64,000 nucleotides of DNA from JACDBE01 sp963714055 (lineage in GTDB: Bacteria > Actinomycetota > Acidimicrobiia > Spongiisociales > UBA5794), in the NCBI GenBank assembly GCA_963714055.1, contig OY970227.1, forward strand, positions 1,736,001-1,800,000, in the 5' to 3' direction. The position numbers and the translations under genes are program-made. The notes beneath the pieces were generated by a model that did no database searches, was not told the DNA's origin, and saw nothing but the letters and a program-made list of their open reading frames with translations. How positions within the stretch are numbered: position 1 is the first letter of the stretch; each line of letters opens with the position of its first letter. This document shows, piece after piece, positions 42,619 to 51,057 of this stretch.

Positions 42619-44915
42619 GTGCCTTCTTGCCCGGCCTGATCAGCGGTACGCAGCGCCGTCCACACGCGGTGGGGGGTCAATGGCATGTCGATGTGTGTCA
42701 CCCCGAGGTCGGACAGGGCGTCGATGACCGCATTGTGGATCGCCGGGGTCGAGCCGATGGTGGCCGCCTCACCGATCCCCTTGGCCCCGAGCTCGTTGCG
42801 CGGCGTCGGAGTCACCGTGGACCGCTGCTCGACCGCAGGCAGCGACGCCGCAGCCGGTAGGACGTAGGACGCCAGGTTGCAGGTGAGCGGGTTGCCGTCG
42901 TCGTCGTGGAGCACCTGCTCCCACAACGCCTGGCCGGCACCCTGGGCGAAGCCGCCGTGGACCTGGCCGGCGACCAGCAGCGGGTTGAGGACCACCCCGC
43001 AATCGTCGACGGCGATGTGGCGCAGCAGGCGAACCGAGCCGGTGGCGATGTCGACCTCGACCACCGACACATGGGTGCCGAACGGGTAGGTGGCGCCGCC
43101 CTGCTCGTGCACCAGCTCGGCCGACAGCCCCGGGCCGTCACTCTGCTCGTCGAGCTCGGCGGCGAGACGGGCGACGTCCGCCCAGGCGAGCCAGGCCCCG
43201 GGGACACCGGCGACGCCCAGCCGACCGTCGGGCAGCACGACGACGTCGTCGACCGCCGCCTCCAGGTGGTCGGCGACGATGTGGCGAGCCTTGGCGAGCA
43301 CCTCTCCTGCCGCACCGAGAACGGCGGCGCCGCCGATCTGCAACGATCGCGAGGCGCCGGTGCCCCATCCCCGTGCCACGACATCGGAGTCTGCCTGCCG
43401 GACGTCGATCCGGTCCATGGGGATACCGGTCAACCCGGAGACGAGCTGGGAGTAGGCGGTCTCATGTCCCTGACCGTGACCCGATGTCCCCACCGCGACC
43501 GTGGCGGAGCCGTCGTCGTCGACCTCGAACCGGGCCCACTCCTTCTTGTCGTCGCCCGCGGTTATCTCGACGTAGGAGGCGATGCCGATGCCGAGCCGCG
43601 CCGGCTCACCGGCGGCGCGCCTTCGCCGCTGCTCGGTGCGCAGGTCTTCGTAGCCGGCCATCTCGAGCGCGGTGCCCAGCGCCAGCTCGTAGTCGCCCGA
43701 GTCGTAGTCGGCGCCCATCGGGGTGGTCAGCGGGAACGCAGCCGGGTCGTGGTAGTTGCGTCGGCGCAGCTCGACGGGGTCGATACCGAGCTCGACGGCG
43801 AGAACGTCCATTGCCCGCTCGATGGCATGGGTCGCCTCCGGGCGCCCCGCGCCGCGGTAGGCGTGGGTCGGGGTGGTGTTGGTGACCACGCACCGCCACG
43901 AGACCTCGGCCCGCTCGATGGCGTAGACGCCGGTCGCCATCAGCCGGGTCCATGCCGGCAGGGCGGCGCCGTACAGCGGGTAGGCGCCGGTGTCCTGGAC
44001 GATCTGCATCCGCATCGCCCGGACCCGGCCGTCGGCGTCGGCGCCCAGCTCGATCGTGGTGTGTTGACCGCGACCCTGGGTCATCCCCTGGAGGTTCTCC
44101 CGCCGGGACTCGTGCCACCGCACCGGGCGGTCGAGGTCGAGCGCCAGCCGGGCAGTGACGTGCTGCTCCGGGTAGACGTAGAACTTGGCGCCGAAGCCGC
44201 CGCCCATGTCGGGGACCATGGCGTGGAGCCGCTCGCGGTCGATGCCGGTCGATCGCGAGATGCTGTTGCGATGGCTGAAGACGTTCTGGCTGCCCACGGA
44301 GAGGTGGAGCCGGTCGCCGTCCGGGATCGCCAGCGCCGAGTTGGTCTCCAGCGGGACCGCCGCCACCCGTTGGTTGACGAGGTCGAGGGTCACCCGTGCC
44401 GTGCACCCGTCGAACAGCGCCGGGTCGTGGTCGTCGCCACCGGCGAGGCACAGGTTGGTCCCTGCTTCCGGGAAGAGCAGCGGAGCGTCGCCATCCAGCG
44501 CCGCCATCGGGTCGGCGACCGCAGGCAACGGCTCCAGGTCCACGAACACCATGGCGGCGGCGTCGACACCCTGCCGCTCGGTCTCGGCGAGCACCACCGC
44601 CACGATCTCGCCGGTGAAACGCACCCGGTCGACGGCCACCGGCGGGCGGCCGAATTCGGCGCCGATACCGGCGGCACCAGGTGCTCCAACCGGGAGCCGG
44701 AGGTCGGCGGCGGTGTACACCCCGACGACCCCGGGCATGGCGGCAGCATGCGACCGGTCGATCGACACGATGCGGGCATGGGCCAGCTGGGAACGGACCG
44801 GTACCAGGAACAGCGCCCCGTCGACCCGCTGGTTGGGGATGAACGTGCCCTGTCCCCGGAGGAACCGCGGGTCCTCTTTCCGCTTGACCGCGGCGCCGAG
44901 GATCGAACCACCCAT
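42603..44915 (-). CDS. CoxL-like (form II) molybdenum hydroxylase large subunit, orphan
   Basis: A 770-residue Mo-binding subunit. The active-site loop reads THAYRGAGRPEATHA, the AYRGAGR signature of form II (putative) CO dehydrogenases, not the AYxCSFR of true form I CODH. Other marks: GGGFGAKFYVYPE, TSGHGQGHETAY, and ELGAKGIGEAATIG with the catalytic Glu. No FAD or 2Fe-2S subunit gene lies nearby, so partners must be elsewhere. The substrate is unknown. The last codons lie in a family A repeat. Confidence 0.87.
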   Translation of the reverse strand: MGGSILGAAVKRKEDPRFLRGQGTFIPNQRVDGALFLVPVRSQLAHARIVSIDRSHAAAMPGVVGVYTAADLRLPVGAPGAAGIGAEFGRPPVAVDRVRFTGEIVAVVLAETERQGVDAAAMVFVDLEPLPAVADPMAALDGDAPLLFPEAGTNLCLAGGDDHDPALFDGCTARVTLDLVNQRVAAVPLETNSALAIPDGDRLHLSVGSQNVFSHRNSISRSTGIDRERLHAMVPDMGGGFGAKFYVYPEQHVTARLALDLDRPVRWHESRRENLQGMTQGRGQHTTIELGADADGRVRAMRMQIVQDTGAYPLYGAALPAWTRLMATGVYAIERAEVSWRCVVTNTTPTHAYRGAGRPEATHAIERAMDVLAVELGIDPVELRRRNYHDPAAFPLTTPMGADYDSGDYELALGTALEMAGYEDLRTEQRRRRAAGEPARLGIGIASYVEITAGDDKKEWARFEVDDDGSATVAVGTSGHGQGHETAYSQLVSGLTGIPMDRIDVRQADSDVVARGWGTGASRSLQIGGAAVLGAAGEVLAKARHIVADHLEAAVDDVVVLPDGRLGVAGVPGAWLAWADVARLAAELDEQSDGPGLSAELVHEQGGATYPFGTHVSVVEVDIATGSVRLLRHIAVDDCGVVLNPLLVAGQVHGGFAQGAGQALWEQVLHDDDGNPLTCNLASYVLPAAASLPAVEQRSTVTPTPRNELGAKGIGEAATIGSTPAIHNAVIDALSDLGVTHIDMPLTPHRVWTALRTADQAGQEGTAAMG

Positions 44916-44935
44916 GAAGTGCCGCCTGAGGCCGG

Positions 44936-45025
44936 CTACTTCTTCTTGTGCCGGTTGGCCTTGATGCGCTTGCGGTACTTGTGCTTGCTCATCTTCTTGC
45001 GGCGCTTCTTGATCAACGAACCCAT
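44936..45025 (-). CDS. bS22-like mini ribosomal protein (AURKAIP1/COX24 type)
   Basis: A 29-residue, extremely basic peptide starting MGSLIKKRRKKMSKHKYRK. The pattern G-S-(V/L)-I-K-K-R-R-K-x-M-S-K-x-K-x-R-K is that of mycobacterial bS22, which sits in the small ribosomal subunit near the decoding region. The ORF is too short for ordinary gene callers. It follows an intergenic gap of 122 bp and lies 20 bp before the CoxL-like gene. Confidence 0.85.
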   Translation of the reverse strand: MGSLIKKRRKKMSKHKYRKRIKANRHKKK

Positions 45026-45065
45026 GGAACCTCAGTCACGAATGAGTCACAGAACTCAAGGAAAG

Positions 45066-45089
45066 GCCCTCGGCGAGGCCGCCGAGGGC
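45066..45089 (-). terminator. Terminator hairpin after thrB
   Basis: GCCCTCGGC-(6 nt)-GCCGAGGGC forms a perfect 9-bp stem. On the minus strand it is followed by CTTTCCTT, a T-rich tail. It lies 58 bp beyond the homoserine kinase stop. Confidence 0.7.
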
Positions 45090-45147
45090 GGTGGTGGCGT
45101 AAGGATGCCCGATGTCGTCACGCTTGGCAAGCCGGTGACTCCGAGCT

Positions 45148-46026
45148 TCATCGCCATCCGTGCTCGGCGACGTCCGGTGTCATGGTGACCCCGGCGCCGT
45201 CGAGCACCGCCGCCAGGCCGGCGACGACGCTCGACCGGGTGGCCTCGGTGGTGAAGGCGATCACCGTCGGGCCGGCCCCGCTCCAGGCGGCGTGGAGCGC
45301 ACCGGACGCCCGGGCCGCCTCGATGAGCCGGCCGGTGATGGGCGACAGTGCCTGCCGGGGAAGCTCGTGGAGCTCGTCGCCGGTCGCCTTGTCGAGGAGC
45401 GCAGGGTCGGCGGTGCGGAGCCCCTCGACGAGCATCCCGGCCCGGGCCACGCTCCGCGCCGCCACGTCCCGGCGGACGGTCTCGGGGAGCGCCGCCCGTG
45501 CCTCGTGGGTGGAGAGCCGCTGTTCGGGCACAGCCAAGACCAGCCGCAGTTCCGGAGCCAGGTCGAGCCGGCGCACCACGCCGTCGTAGGCGATGACCAG
45601 GCCACCGTGCACGGCGGCGGCGGCGTTGTCGGGATGGCCTTCCAGCTCGGTCACCAGCTCGAACAGTCGCTGGTCGGTCGGCTCCACGCCCGACGCTCGC
45701 ATCGCCGCCGCCGCCAGGGCGGTGGTCACCGCCGAGCTCGATCCGAGCCCCCGGGAACGCGGAATGTCGTTGGCGATGCGCAGGATCATCGGTTGCTCGC
45801 CGGCGGCAAGGCGGACCGCCCGCACCACGAGGTCGGTGAGCGAAGCCGGCGTTGTCCGTCCTTCCTCCTCGACCAGCCACTCATCCGAGGGGGCCACCTC
45901 ACACCTGCACCAGAGGTCGATGGCGAGGGCGACGGAGTCGAAGCCGGGCCCGAGGTTCCCCGATGACGCCGGGGCCGCAGCGGACCCCGTGGCGGGCGGA
46001 GAGGCGCGGTCGTCAGAGCCGGTCAT
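45148..46026 (-). CDS. thrB: Homoserine kinase
   Basis: A 292-residue GHMP kinase that phosphorylates homoserine in threonine synthesis. The N-terminal SSGNLGPGFDSVALA, the ATP loop NDIPRSRGLGSSSAVT (about residues 88-103), ELEGHPDNAAAAVHGG and the C-terminal AAWSGAGPTVIAF are all as expected. It is alone, without thrA or thrC in the window. ATG at 46026 has no obvious ribosome-binding site, and the divergent UspA gene starts 88 bp away. Confidence 0.9.
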   Translation of the reverse strand: MTGSDDRASPPATGSAAAPASSGNLGPGFDSVALAIDLWCRCEVAPSDEWLVEEEGRTTPASLTDLVVRAVRLAAGEQPMILRIANDIPRSRGLGSSSAVTTALAAAAMRASGVEPTDQRLFELVTELEGHPDNAAAAVHGGLVIAYDGVVRRLDLAPELRLVLAVPEQRLSTHEARAALPETVRRDVAARSVARAGMLVEGLRTADPALLDKATGDELHELPRQALSPITGRLIEAARASGALHAAWSGAGPTVIAFTTEATRSSVVAGLAAVLDGAGVTMTPDVAEHGWR

Positions 46027-46114
46027 TGGGCGGCGAGGGTACCAATTCCGACTCGCCGATCGAGGTGATGCCTGTCTCGCAGACCCGATTGTCGCACCGG
46101 GTACCATCGACGTC

Positions 46115-46551
46115 GTGGAGGAAGAGCGCCGCCGCATCGTCGCCGCCGTCGACGGGTCGGCCAACAGTCGGACGGCGTTGGTCCGGGCGGCCGAGGAGGC
46201 CAGGGGCCCACGACGGGATCCTCCACGTGCTCTATGCCTGGAACTACCTCGATCAGGCCCATCTCGAGAGTTTCGACGCCGGGTACGGCGAGGCCGAGGC
46301 TCTGGCAGTGGCTGGAGGAGTTGGTCGACGAGACACTCCCCGACCGTCCCGAAGGCACCCGGGTCACGGTGGTCAACGACCACGCCGCCCGGGCACTGAT
46401 CGATGCCAGCGAGGGTGCCTGGACCGTCGTCGTCGGGAGCCGCGGCCTCGGGGGCTTCCGGGGCCTGCTTCTCGGGTCGGTGAGCCAGCAGGTGGTGCAC
46501 CATGCCCGTTGCGCGGTGCTGGTCGTCCCCGGTCCCGCCGACGACGACTGA
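46115..46551 (+). CDS. UspA-family stress protein, two +1 frameshifts
   Basis: The universal stress protein fold is spread over three frames: EERRRIVAAVDGSANSRTAL, then HDGILHVLYAWNYLDQAHLE, then WQWLEELVDETLPD to VVGSRGLGGFRGLLLGSVS and CAVLVVPG. Dropping one C within 46207-46209 and one base within 46299-46302 gives about 144 residues, normal for UspA, with the ATP-binding G-(2x)-G-(9x)-G-S pattern. Both shifts match the uniform +1 pattern in the window. Function: stress-linked nucleotide-binding protein. Confidence 0.8.
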
Positions 46552-46620
46552 GCCGCCGCCAGCTCCACCGGCCGTCGAGCCGCGTCATCGGTCGTGCGGT
46601 AGTCGGTCCTGCGTGGTCGA

Positions 46621-47052
46621 TCAGTCGCTCGGTGGGCGTTTCCCCTGGCCGGCGCGCCGGAAGCGGCGGCCGGTCACCTCGGTGGCTTCGATCCTGACGA
46701 AGATCGGCTTGGGACCCTCCTGCCACGGGTACAGCGGGAGCTCGGTGGCGTCGATGATCTTGTAGGGCTCCTCGATCCGGAGCGCCCGCCCCTTCACAAC
46801 CACGCTCCACACCTCGTCGGCGTCGCCACCGTCGACCTCGAAGGCGACCATCCCCTCGGCGATGCCGGAGAGCTTCGTGCCCGGAGCGGTGCGGAACACG
46901 ATCGAACCGTGGTCGACTACGTGGTTGATGGGGAAGATGTCGGGGACGCCGTCGAAGACCACCGCCAGCCGCCCCACGTCGCAGGAGCGGAGCAGCTCCC
47001 AGCATTCGCGTACCGCGAGTCCGTCGGACGGAACCGGGTGGCTCTCTGCCAT
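46621..47052 (-). CDS. Pyridoxamine-phosphate-oxidase-like split-barrel protein
   Basis: A 143-residue flavin-binding split barrel. It reads LAVRECWELLRSCDVGRLAVVFDGVPDIFPINHVVD and IVFRTAPGTKLSGI, the DUF-type pattern common in actinobacterial FMN- or F420-binding proteins. The reaction is unknown. The nearest gene encodes the SQR-like flavoprotein on the same strand 60 bp upstream. Confidence 0.82.
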   Translation of the reverse strand: MAESHPVPSDGLAVRECWELLRSCDVGRLAVVFDGVPDIFPINHVVDHGSIVFRTAPGTKLSGIAEGMVAFEVDGGDADEVWSVVVKGRALRIEEPYKIIDATELPLYPWQEGPKPIFVRIEATEVTGRRFRRAGQGKRPPSD

Positions 47053-47112
47053 GCTCGACCCTACCGCACCGGCCGTCGCGGCACCGGGGCCGAAGGTCCC
47101 GATCCGGTCGCG

Positions 47113-48261
47113 TCAGATCCGGAATGCCTGCCAGTCCTGCTCCCATCCCGCCATGTCGGCGGTCGCCGCGGCGCTGACCGGCCCCAACCCGACATCGGGG
47201 CCGTTTTCGCCGAGGAAGGTGCCGCCCACCCAGGCCGCCTCGGTCGACGAGACGGCGAGGAAGCAGGATCCGGCGCCGTCGTACGCCGGTGGGGGGTCGC
47301 CGTCGAGGATCCGGGAGGCGATCAGCGAACCGACGGAGCGGCCCTGGCCGGAGGCGAAGACACCGGCCTTGGGAAGAACAGCGTTGGCGGTGGGGACCAC
47401 GTTGACGTCGCCGATGGCGAACACCCCTTGCGTCTCGGTCTCGAGCGTGGCCGGGTCAACGGCCACCCAGCGGCCGGCCCCAGTGAGCCCGGACCCCTCG
47501 ACCACCACCGGCGCCCGATGGGCGGGAACCACGACGAGGACGTCGGCGGCGATGGCGGATCCGTCGGCGAAGCGTGCTTCGCTGCCGGACTTGCCGACGT
47601 CGGTGAGCACCGCCGAGGTGTGGAGGGTGATCCTCCGTTCGGCCAGCAGGGCGAGCAGGGTTTGGGTCGCCGCAGGCCCTGCCACCGCCAGCGGAGCCGG
47701 CTCCGGTATGGCGAGATGCACCTCGATGCGGTCGCTGATGCCGGCGCGCCGTGCCCACTCCTCGATGAGCAAGGCGCCCTCGATCGACGCCGGCGGGCAC
47801 TTGACCGGTGCCCCGGCGACCACGACCGCCACCGTCCCCCTGTCGAGCGCTCCCAACCGCGAGGACAATCGGACCGCCCCGTCGTAGTGGTAGAAGGTGT
47901 CGGCGTCGGCGGAGCCCGGCACCGCCGCCCAGTCGTAGTCGGCACCGAGGGCGACGACGAGATGGTCGAACGCCCAGTCACGCTCGCCGGCAACAACCCG
48001 GCGCCCGGCGACGTCGATGGCGTCGATCTCGGACGTCACCACCTCGACCCCTTCCGCCGCCGCCACATCGAGGGAGCGGGTCAGGCCTCCGACGGGGCGA
48101 GCCCCGGCGGCGATCAACGGGTTGACGCCGCACAACCGGGCCTGGCGGGTCCGGTCGATGAGCACCACCCGGTGGGGAGATGGCAGGAGCCGGCGGACAG
48201 TCAAGGCGGCAGCCGCCCCGCCGAAGCCACCTCCGAGCACCAACGTCACGCTCCCGCCCAT
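47113..48261 (-). CDS. FAD-dependent oxidoreductase, sulfide:quinone reductase-like
   Basis: A 382-residue flavoprotein with the nucleotide motif LVLGGGFGGAAAALTV at the start and the second Rossmann part near residue 140 (GTVAVVVAGAPVKCPP). Three Cys residues (44, 155, 333) fall in places reminiscent of the redox cysteines of sulfide:quinone reductases. The FAD-ribityl motif is GVFAIGDVN. ATG follows GGAGGAG. SQR, flavocytochrome c and NDH-2 are alternatives. Confidence 0.8.
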   Translation of the reverse strand: MGGSVTLVLGGGFGGAAAALTVRRLLPSPHRVVLIDRTRQARLCGVNPLIAAGARPVGGLTRSLDVAAAEGVEVVTSEIDAIDVAGRRVVAGERDWAFDHLVVALGADYDWAAVPGSADADTFYHYDGAVRLSSRLGALDRGTVAVVVAGAPVKCPPASIEGALLIEEWARRAGISDRIEVHLAIPEPAPLAVAGPAATQTLLALLAERRITLHTSAVLTDVGKSGSEARFADGSAIAADVLVVVPAHRAPVVVEGSGLTGAGRWVAVDPATLETETQGVFAIGDVNVVPTANAVLPKAGVFASGQGRSVGSLIASRILDGDPPPAYDGAGSCFLAVSSTEAAWVGGTFLGENGPDVGLGPVSAAATADMAGWEQDWQAFRI

Positions 48262-48347
48262 GTGTGCTCCTCCACTTGGTTGCGGTCAAGGTAGGGGATC
48301 GAGCCGCCGGGACCGCCGGCGGCGTGGGCTGCTGTCACAATCGCCCG

Positions 48348-48878
48348 GTGACATCGCCGTGGGACCTCGCCGAGCTGGCCGGCCGTGGCATCGGCGAGCT
48401 GTTGAGGCGGGGACGCAGCCTGGCCACGATGGCCGCCGTCACCGCGACGATCGCCGGGGTGTTCTGCCTGGTCGCCGTGGGCGCCAACACCTCGGGCGCT
48501 ACCCGGACTGCGTGGATCGTGTTGGGGGTGACGGTGTGCGCCGTTCCCGCCGGTGCCGCATTCCTGGCCAGGCTGATCCTGGAGCGGGCGAGACGCCGCA
48601 CCGGGCTGGTCGCCGACGTGAGACGCCTCCTCGACGACCCTTCCGCCCGCGGCGCGGTGGCCGGCTTCGCCGGCGGCCGCCGTCGTCTCCTCGGCTCCGG
48701 GAGACGACTCTGGGCGCTGCGCCGGGCGGTCACCGACCGCAGGTTCGAGCTGACCGACCTCTGGGTGACGCTCCTCGCCCTCACCCGCCTCCCCTTGCTC
48801 GCCGGCATCGCCCTGATCGGCTCCCTCGTGCTCGCCATGGTCGGTGTGCTGGCCGGTGCCGTCGCCATCATCGGATAG
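48348..48878 (+). CDS. Membrane protein of unknown function
   Basis: A 176-residue protein with three predicted helices (about residues 27-43, 51-73 and 145-174) and an Arg-rich cytoplasmic-looking middle (about 76-130) that ends in WVTLLALTRLPLLAG. GTG start (VTSPWDLAELAG). No family is recognised. It converges on the small membrane gene at 48940. Confidence 0.65.
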   Translation: MTSPWDLAELAGRGIGELLRRGRSLATMAAVTATIAGVFCLVAVGANTSGATRTAWIVLGVTVCAVPAGAAFLARLILERARRRTGLVADVRRLLDDPSARGAVAGFAGGRRRLLGSGRRLWALRRAVTDRRFELTDLWVTLLALTRLPLLAGIALIGSLVLAMVGVLAGAVAIIG

Positions 48879-48939
48879 GAAACCTGTCCCGCGATCAACG
48901 CCGGGAGTGAAGAGGCCTGGTGACGGTGGCGGGTGGGTG

Positions 48940-49222
48940 TCAGTGGCTGTGTTCTCGGAGGTGGAGCCGTTCGGGGAGGCCTGGGGCGAGGAACATCACG
49001 GTCTCGGTCGCTCCCCAGACTGCGAAGGCGACGGCGAGCGACCAGTCCCCCACGATGCCATTGAGGATGGCGACGACGAAGGCGAGCCACCGAGCAGCGC
49101 CAGGCCGACGGGACGGCTGTGGCGGCTGCAGCGGCAGCGTCGGCCCCGGCGAGCCACAACCCGAAACCGAGCAGGGCGAAGGCGATGATGGCGACCGAGG
49201 CGATGTTCTCTAGCAGGATCAC
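48940..49222 (-). CDS. Small membrane protein, one +1 frameshift
   Basis: Starting at GTG (VILLENIASVAIIAFALLGFG), one helix is followed by a basic loop PSRRPGAARW and two further hydrophobic parts (LAFVVAILNGIVGDWSLAVAFAVWGATETV) to EHSH. The frame changes near 49119-49121 (GCC-A-CAG); after that drop the product is about 94 residues. Upstream start alternatives exist. No family is recognised. It lies between two other membrane protein genes. Confidence 0.5.
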
Positions 49223-49359
49223 TCCCTCGATCCGGGGTCGGTTCCTCGCCGAGGATATCGCCTGGGCCTCGTCGTGCTCACCGCTCGAGGAGCAGAACGA
49301 GCCGCCATCGCCTACGCCTTCATCCAAGAACCAGAGCGTCGGGCCGCTCCTCGCGACGA

Positions 49360-50278
49360 TCAGACGGTGGTCAGCACCCGCTCGGAGGTGGGCTCGTCGT
49401 CGCCGTCGACGATGCCCTCCAGCGGATCCGGTCTCGGTGCGACGGCGGCGCACGGCATACACCCCCAGGCCGGATCCGGCGAGCGCCCCGGCGGCCATGA
49501 TCGCCATCAGGATGCCGGTGTGGGACCGGAGCAGGGCGGCGCCCCCGGCGGCGACCGGCGACCTTCCCCCACCCGGGTCGAGCGCCCAGGCGCCGATACG
49601 GGCGAACAGAATGAACGTCATGGCGGCGACGGCCAGCCGGAACAGGAGGCTTCGGGCCATGCGGACGCGATCGTCGGAGAGGAAGACCGAAAGCCCTCCG
49701 CTAACAGCCGCCACGCCGGTGGCGGCCAGCGCGGCCACCGTGAGAACGCCCCGAGCCGTGGTGGCGACGCCGGCGACCTGGGCCGAGGCGTCGAGCACGA
49801 TCGGCTCCAGGCCGGACAGCGCCGCCGTCACCTCCTCCGGGGACGCCTCTACCCCGGCTCGCGACAGCTCCTCGGCCATGACCCTGCCCACCGGGGCGAG
49901 TGCTGCAGCAACGTCTACGGTGGCGGCCCTGCCCGTTTCGGCCACGGCGCCGTCGACGATCGCCTCCACGAGCACGTCGACGGCCGCCGCCACCTCCGGC
50001 GTGGCGGCGACACGTTGCAGGGTGGCGGCAGCCTCGACTTCGGGGAGCCCACCTGCCGCTTCGGCCAGCCACACCTCCATGCGCTCGGCGACGAACTCGG
50101 TCGCCACCGCCGCCCGCACTCCGGCGGCGAGAGCCTCCTCGTCGCCGCTGACCGCCTGGCCCCACACCCCCACCAGGAGCGTGGTCACCGACAGCCCGAA
50201 GACGTAGAGGAGCAGCCAGGAAGCGAAGCGCCTGGCGGCGGTTGGGCCGGTGGCCGGAGAGTTCGGCGAGTTCGTCAT
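49360..50278 (-). CDS. Membrane protein with large extracellular part, one +1 frameshift
   Basis: From ATG at 50278 (MTNSPNSPATGP) one helix (about 18-36), then an Ala/Glu-rich region of about 140 residues, and three hydrophobic segments towards the end (LTVAALAATGVAAVSGG, LLFRLAVAAMTFILFARIGA, GILMAIMAAGALAG). The last residues read DPLEGIVDGDDEPTSERVL if one base at 49428-49429 is dropped (ACC-G-GAT); total about 305 residues. No family is recognised. The stop is at 49360. Confidence 0.6.
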
Positions 50279-50449
50279 GACGAGCTGAATGAGACCGGGT
50301 AGCGGGGCGGTCTGGAGTGGGACGTCACCGATGGCGACCGCGGTTCCCGAGCCGGTTAGCTTGCCCGCACGGCTGACGTCGTAGCGCCGCGAAGGGTTCC
50401 GTTGCTGAGACGCGACATCAGTCATGCCAGTCGATGACGGAGGTGACCG

Positions 50450-50674
50450 CTGGACATCACCGACCTGCTCGGGCTCGACACTCTGCTCGCCCAGCTCGTG
50501 CTGGCGATCGGCGCCGCCATGGTGGTGGGCAACATCGCCGCCCTGGTGGCGGACTCCCGAGGTCGGCGTCCCAAGGGGGCCGAGGGGGACCTGCACCGCA
50601 CCAGGGCGTGGTGGTTGCTCGGCGTCGGTGCCCTCATCGCCCTGTGGGGCGGCCTCAGCCTGCTGGCGGGCTAG
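50450..50674 (+). CDS. Small two-helix membrane protein with likely CTG start
   Basis: A 74-residue ORF whose only suitable start is CTG at 50450: a strong GGAGGTGA lies just ahead and an in-frame TGA is two codons upstream. The product reads LDITDLLGLDTLLAQLVLAIG, then GRRPKGAEGDLHRTRAW and a second helix WLLGVGALIALWGGLSLL. A later in-frame ATG would remove most of the first helix. It is unknown to me. The tRNA-Gly gene lies 87 bp downstream. Confidence 0.55.
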   Translation: MDITDLLGLDTLLAQLVLAIGAAMVVGNIAALVADSRGRRPKGAEGDLHRTRAWWLLGVGALIALWGGLSLLAG

Positions 50675-50761
50675 CGGCCCCCGCTCGATCCCGACCAGTC
50701 CCAGCGAGCGGTGCACCGCTGCTTCCCACCGCCGGCCGCCGGAGTACGATGGTCGCCGCCG

Positions 50762-50832
50762 GCGGATGTAGTTCAATGGCAGAACACGAGCTTCCCAAGC
50801 TCGGAGTGGGGGTTCGATTCCCCTCATCCGCT
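50762..50832 (+). tRNA. tRNA-Gly (anticodon CCC)
   Basis: The acceptor arm GCGGATG pairs with CATCCGC. D-arm, anticodon stem CGAGC/GCTCG with a loop TTCCCAA (anticodon CCC), and a T-arm GGGGGTTCGATTCCCC are all present. The 3' CCA is not encoded. The length (71 nt) is normal for tRNA-Gly. Confidence 0.95.
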
Positions 50833-50870
50833 CGTTCTATGGCTCTTCGGCTGACGGCTCACGTCTCGAT

Positions 50871-50998
50871 GTCCGGCTTCGCCGGACGGTCGAGCGGCTT
50901 TCGAGCCCTGCTCGGGCTCGACGCCACTCTTCTGGGTGCCCGCCTTGCAGGCGGGCCTGTACCAATAGATGCGATGGGGGACCCCCAACCCCCATCGC
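50871..50998. repeat. Cluster of four hairpins between tRNA-Gly and dcd
   Basis: Within 128 bp there are four strong inverted repeats: GTCCGGC-TTC-GCCGGAC (50871-50887), CGAGCCC-TGCT-CGGGCTCG (about 50902-50920), GCCCGCC-TTGCA-GGCGGGC (50938-50956), and GCGATGGGGG-ACCCCCAA-CCCCCATCGC (50971-50998). The last shares the core of repeat family A. No ORF is supported here. It may terminate the tRNA transcript or represent nested palindromic elements. Confidence 0.85.
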
Positions 50999-51057
50999 CG
51001 AGTCGACGCCTCCGGCGCAGCCTCACCAACCGCGGCGGTGGTTAGCATCCCGCCCCG

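Noticed and set aside
42906..45188. A 760-codon open frame on the plus strand opposite the CoxL-like gene
   Set aside because: Antisense shadow without motifs; the minus-strand gene has all family signatures.
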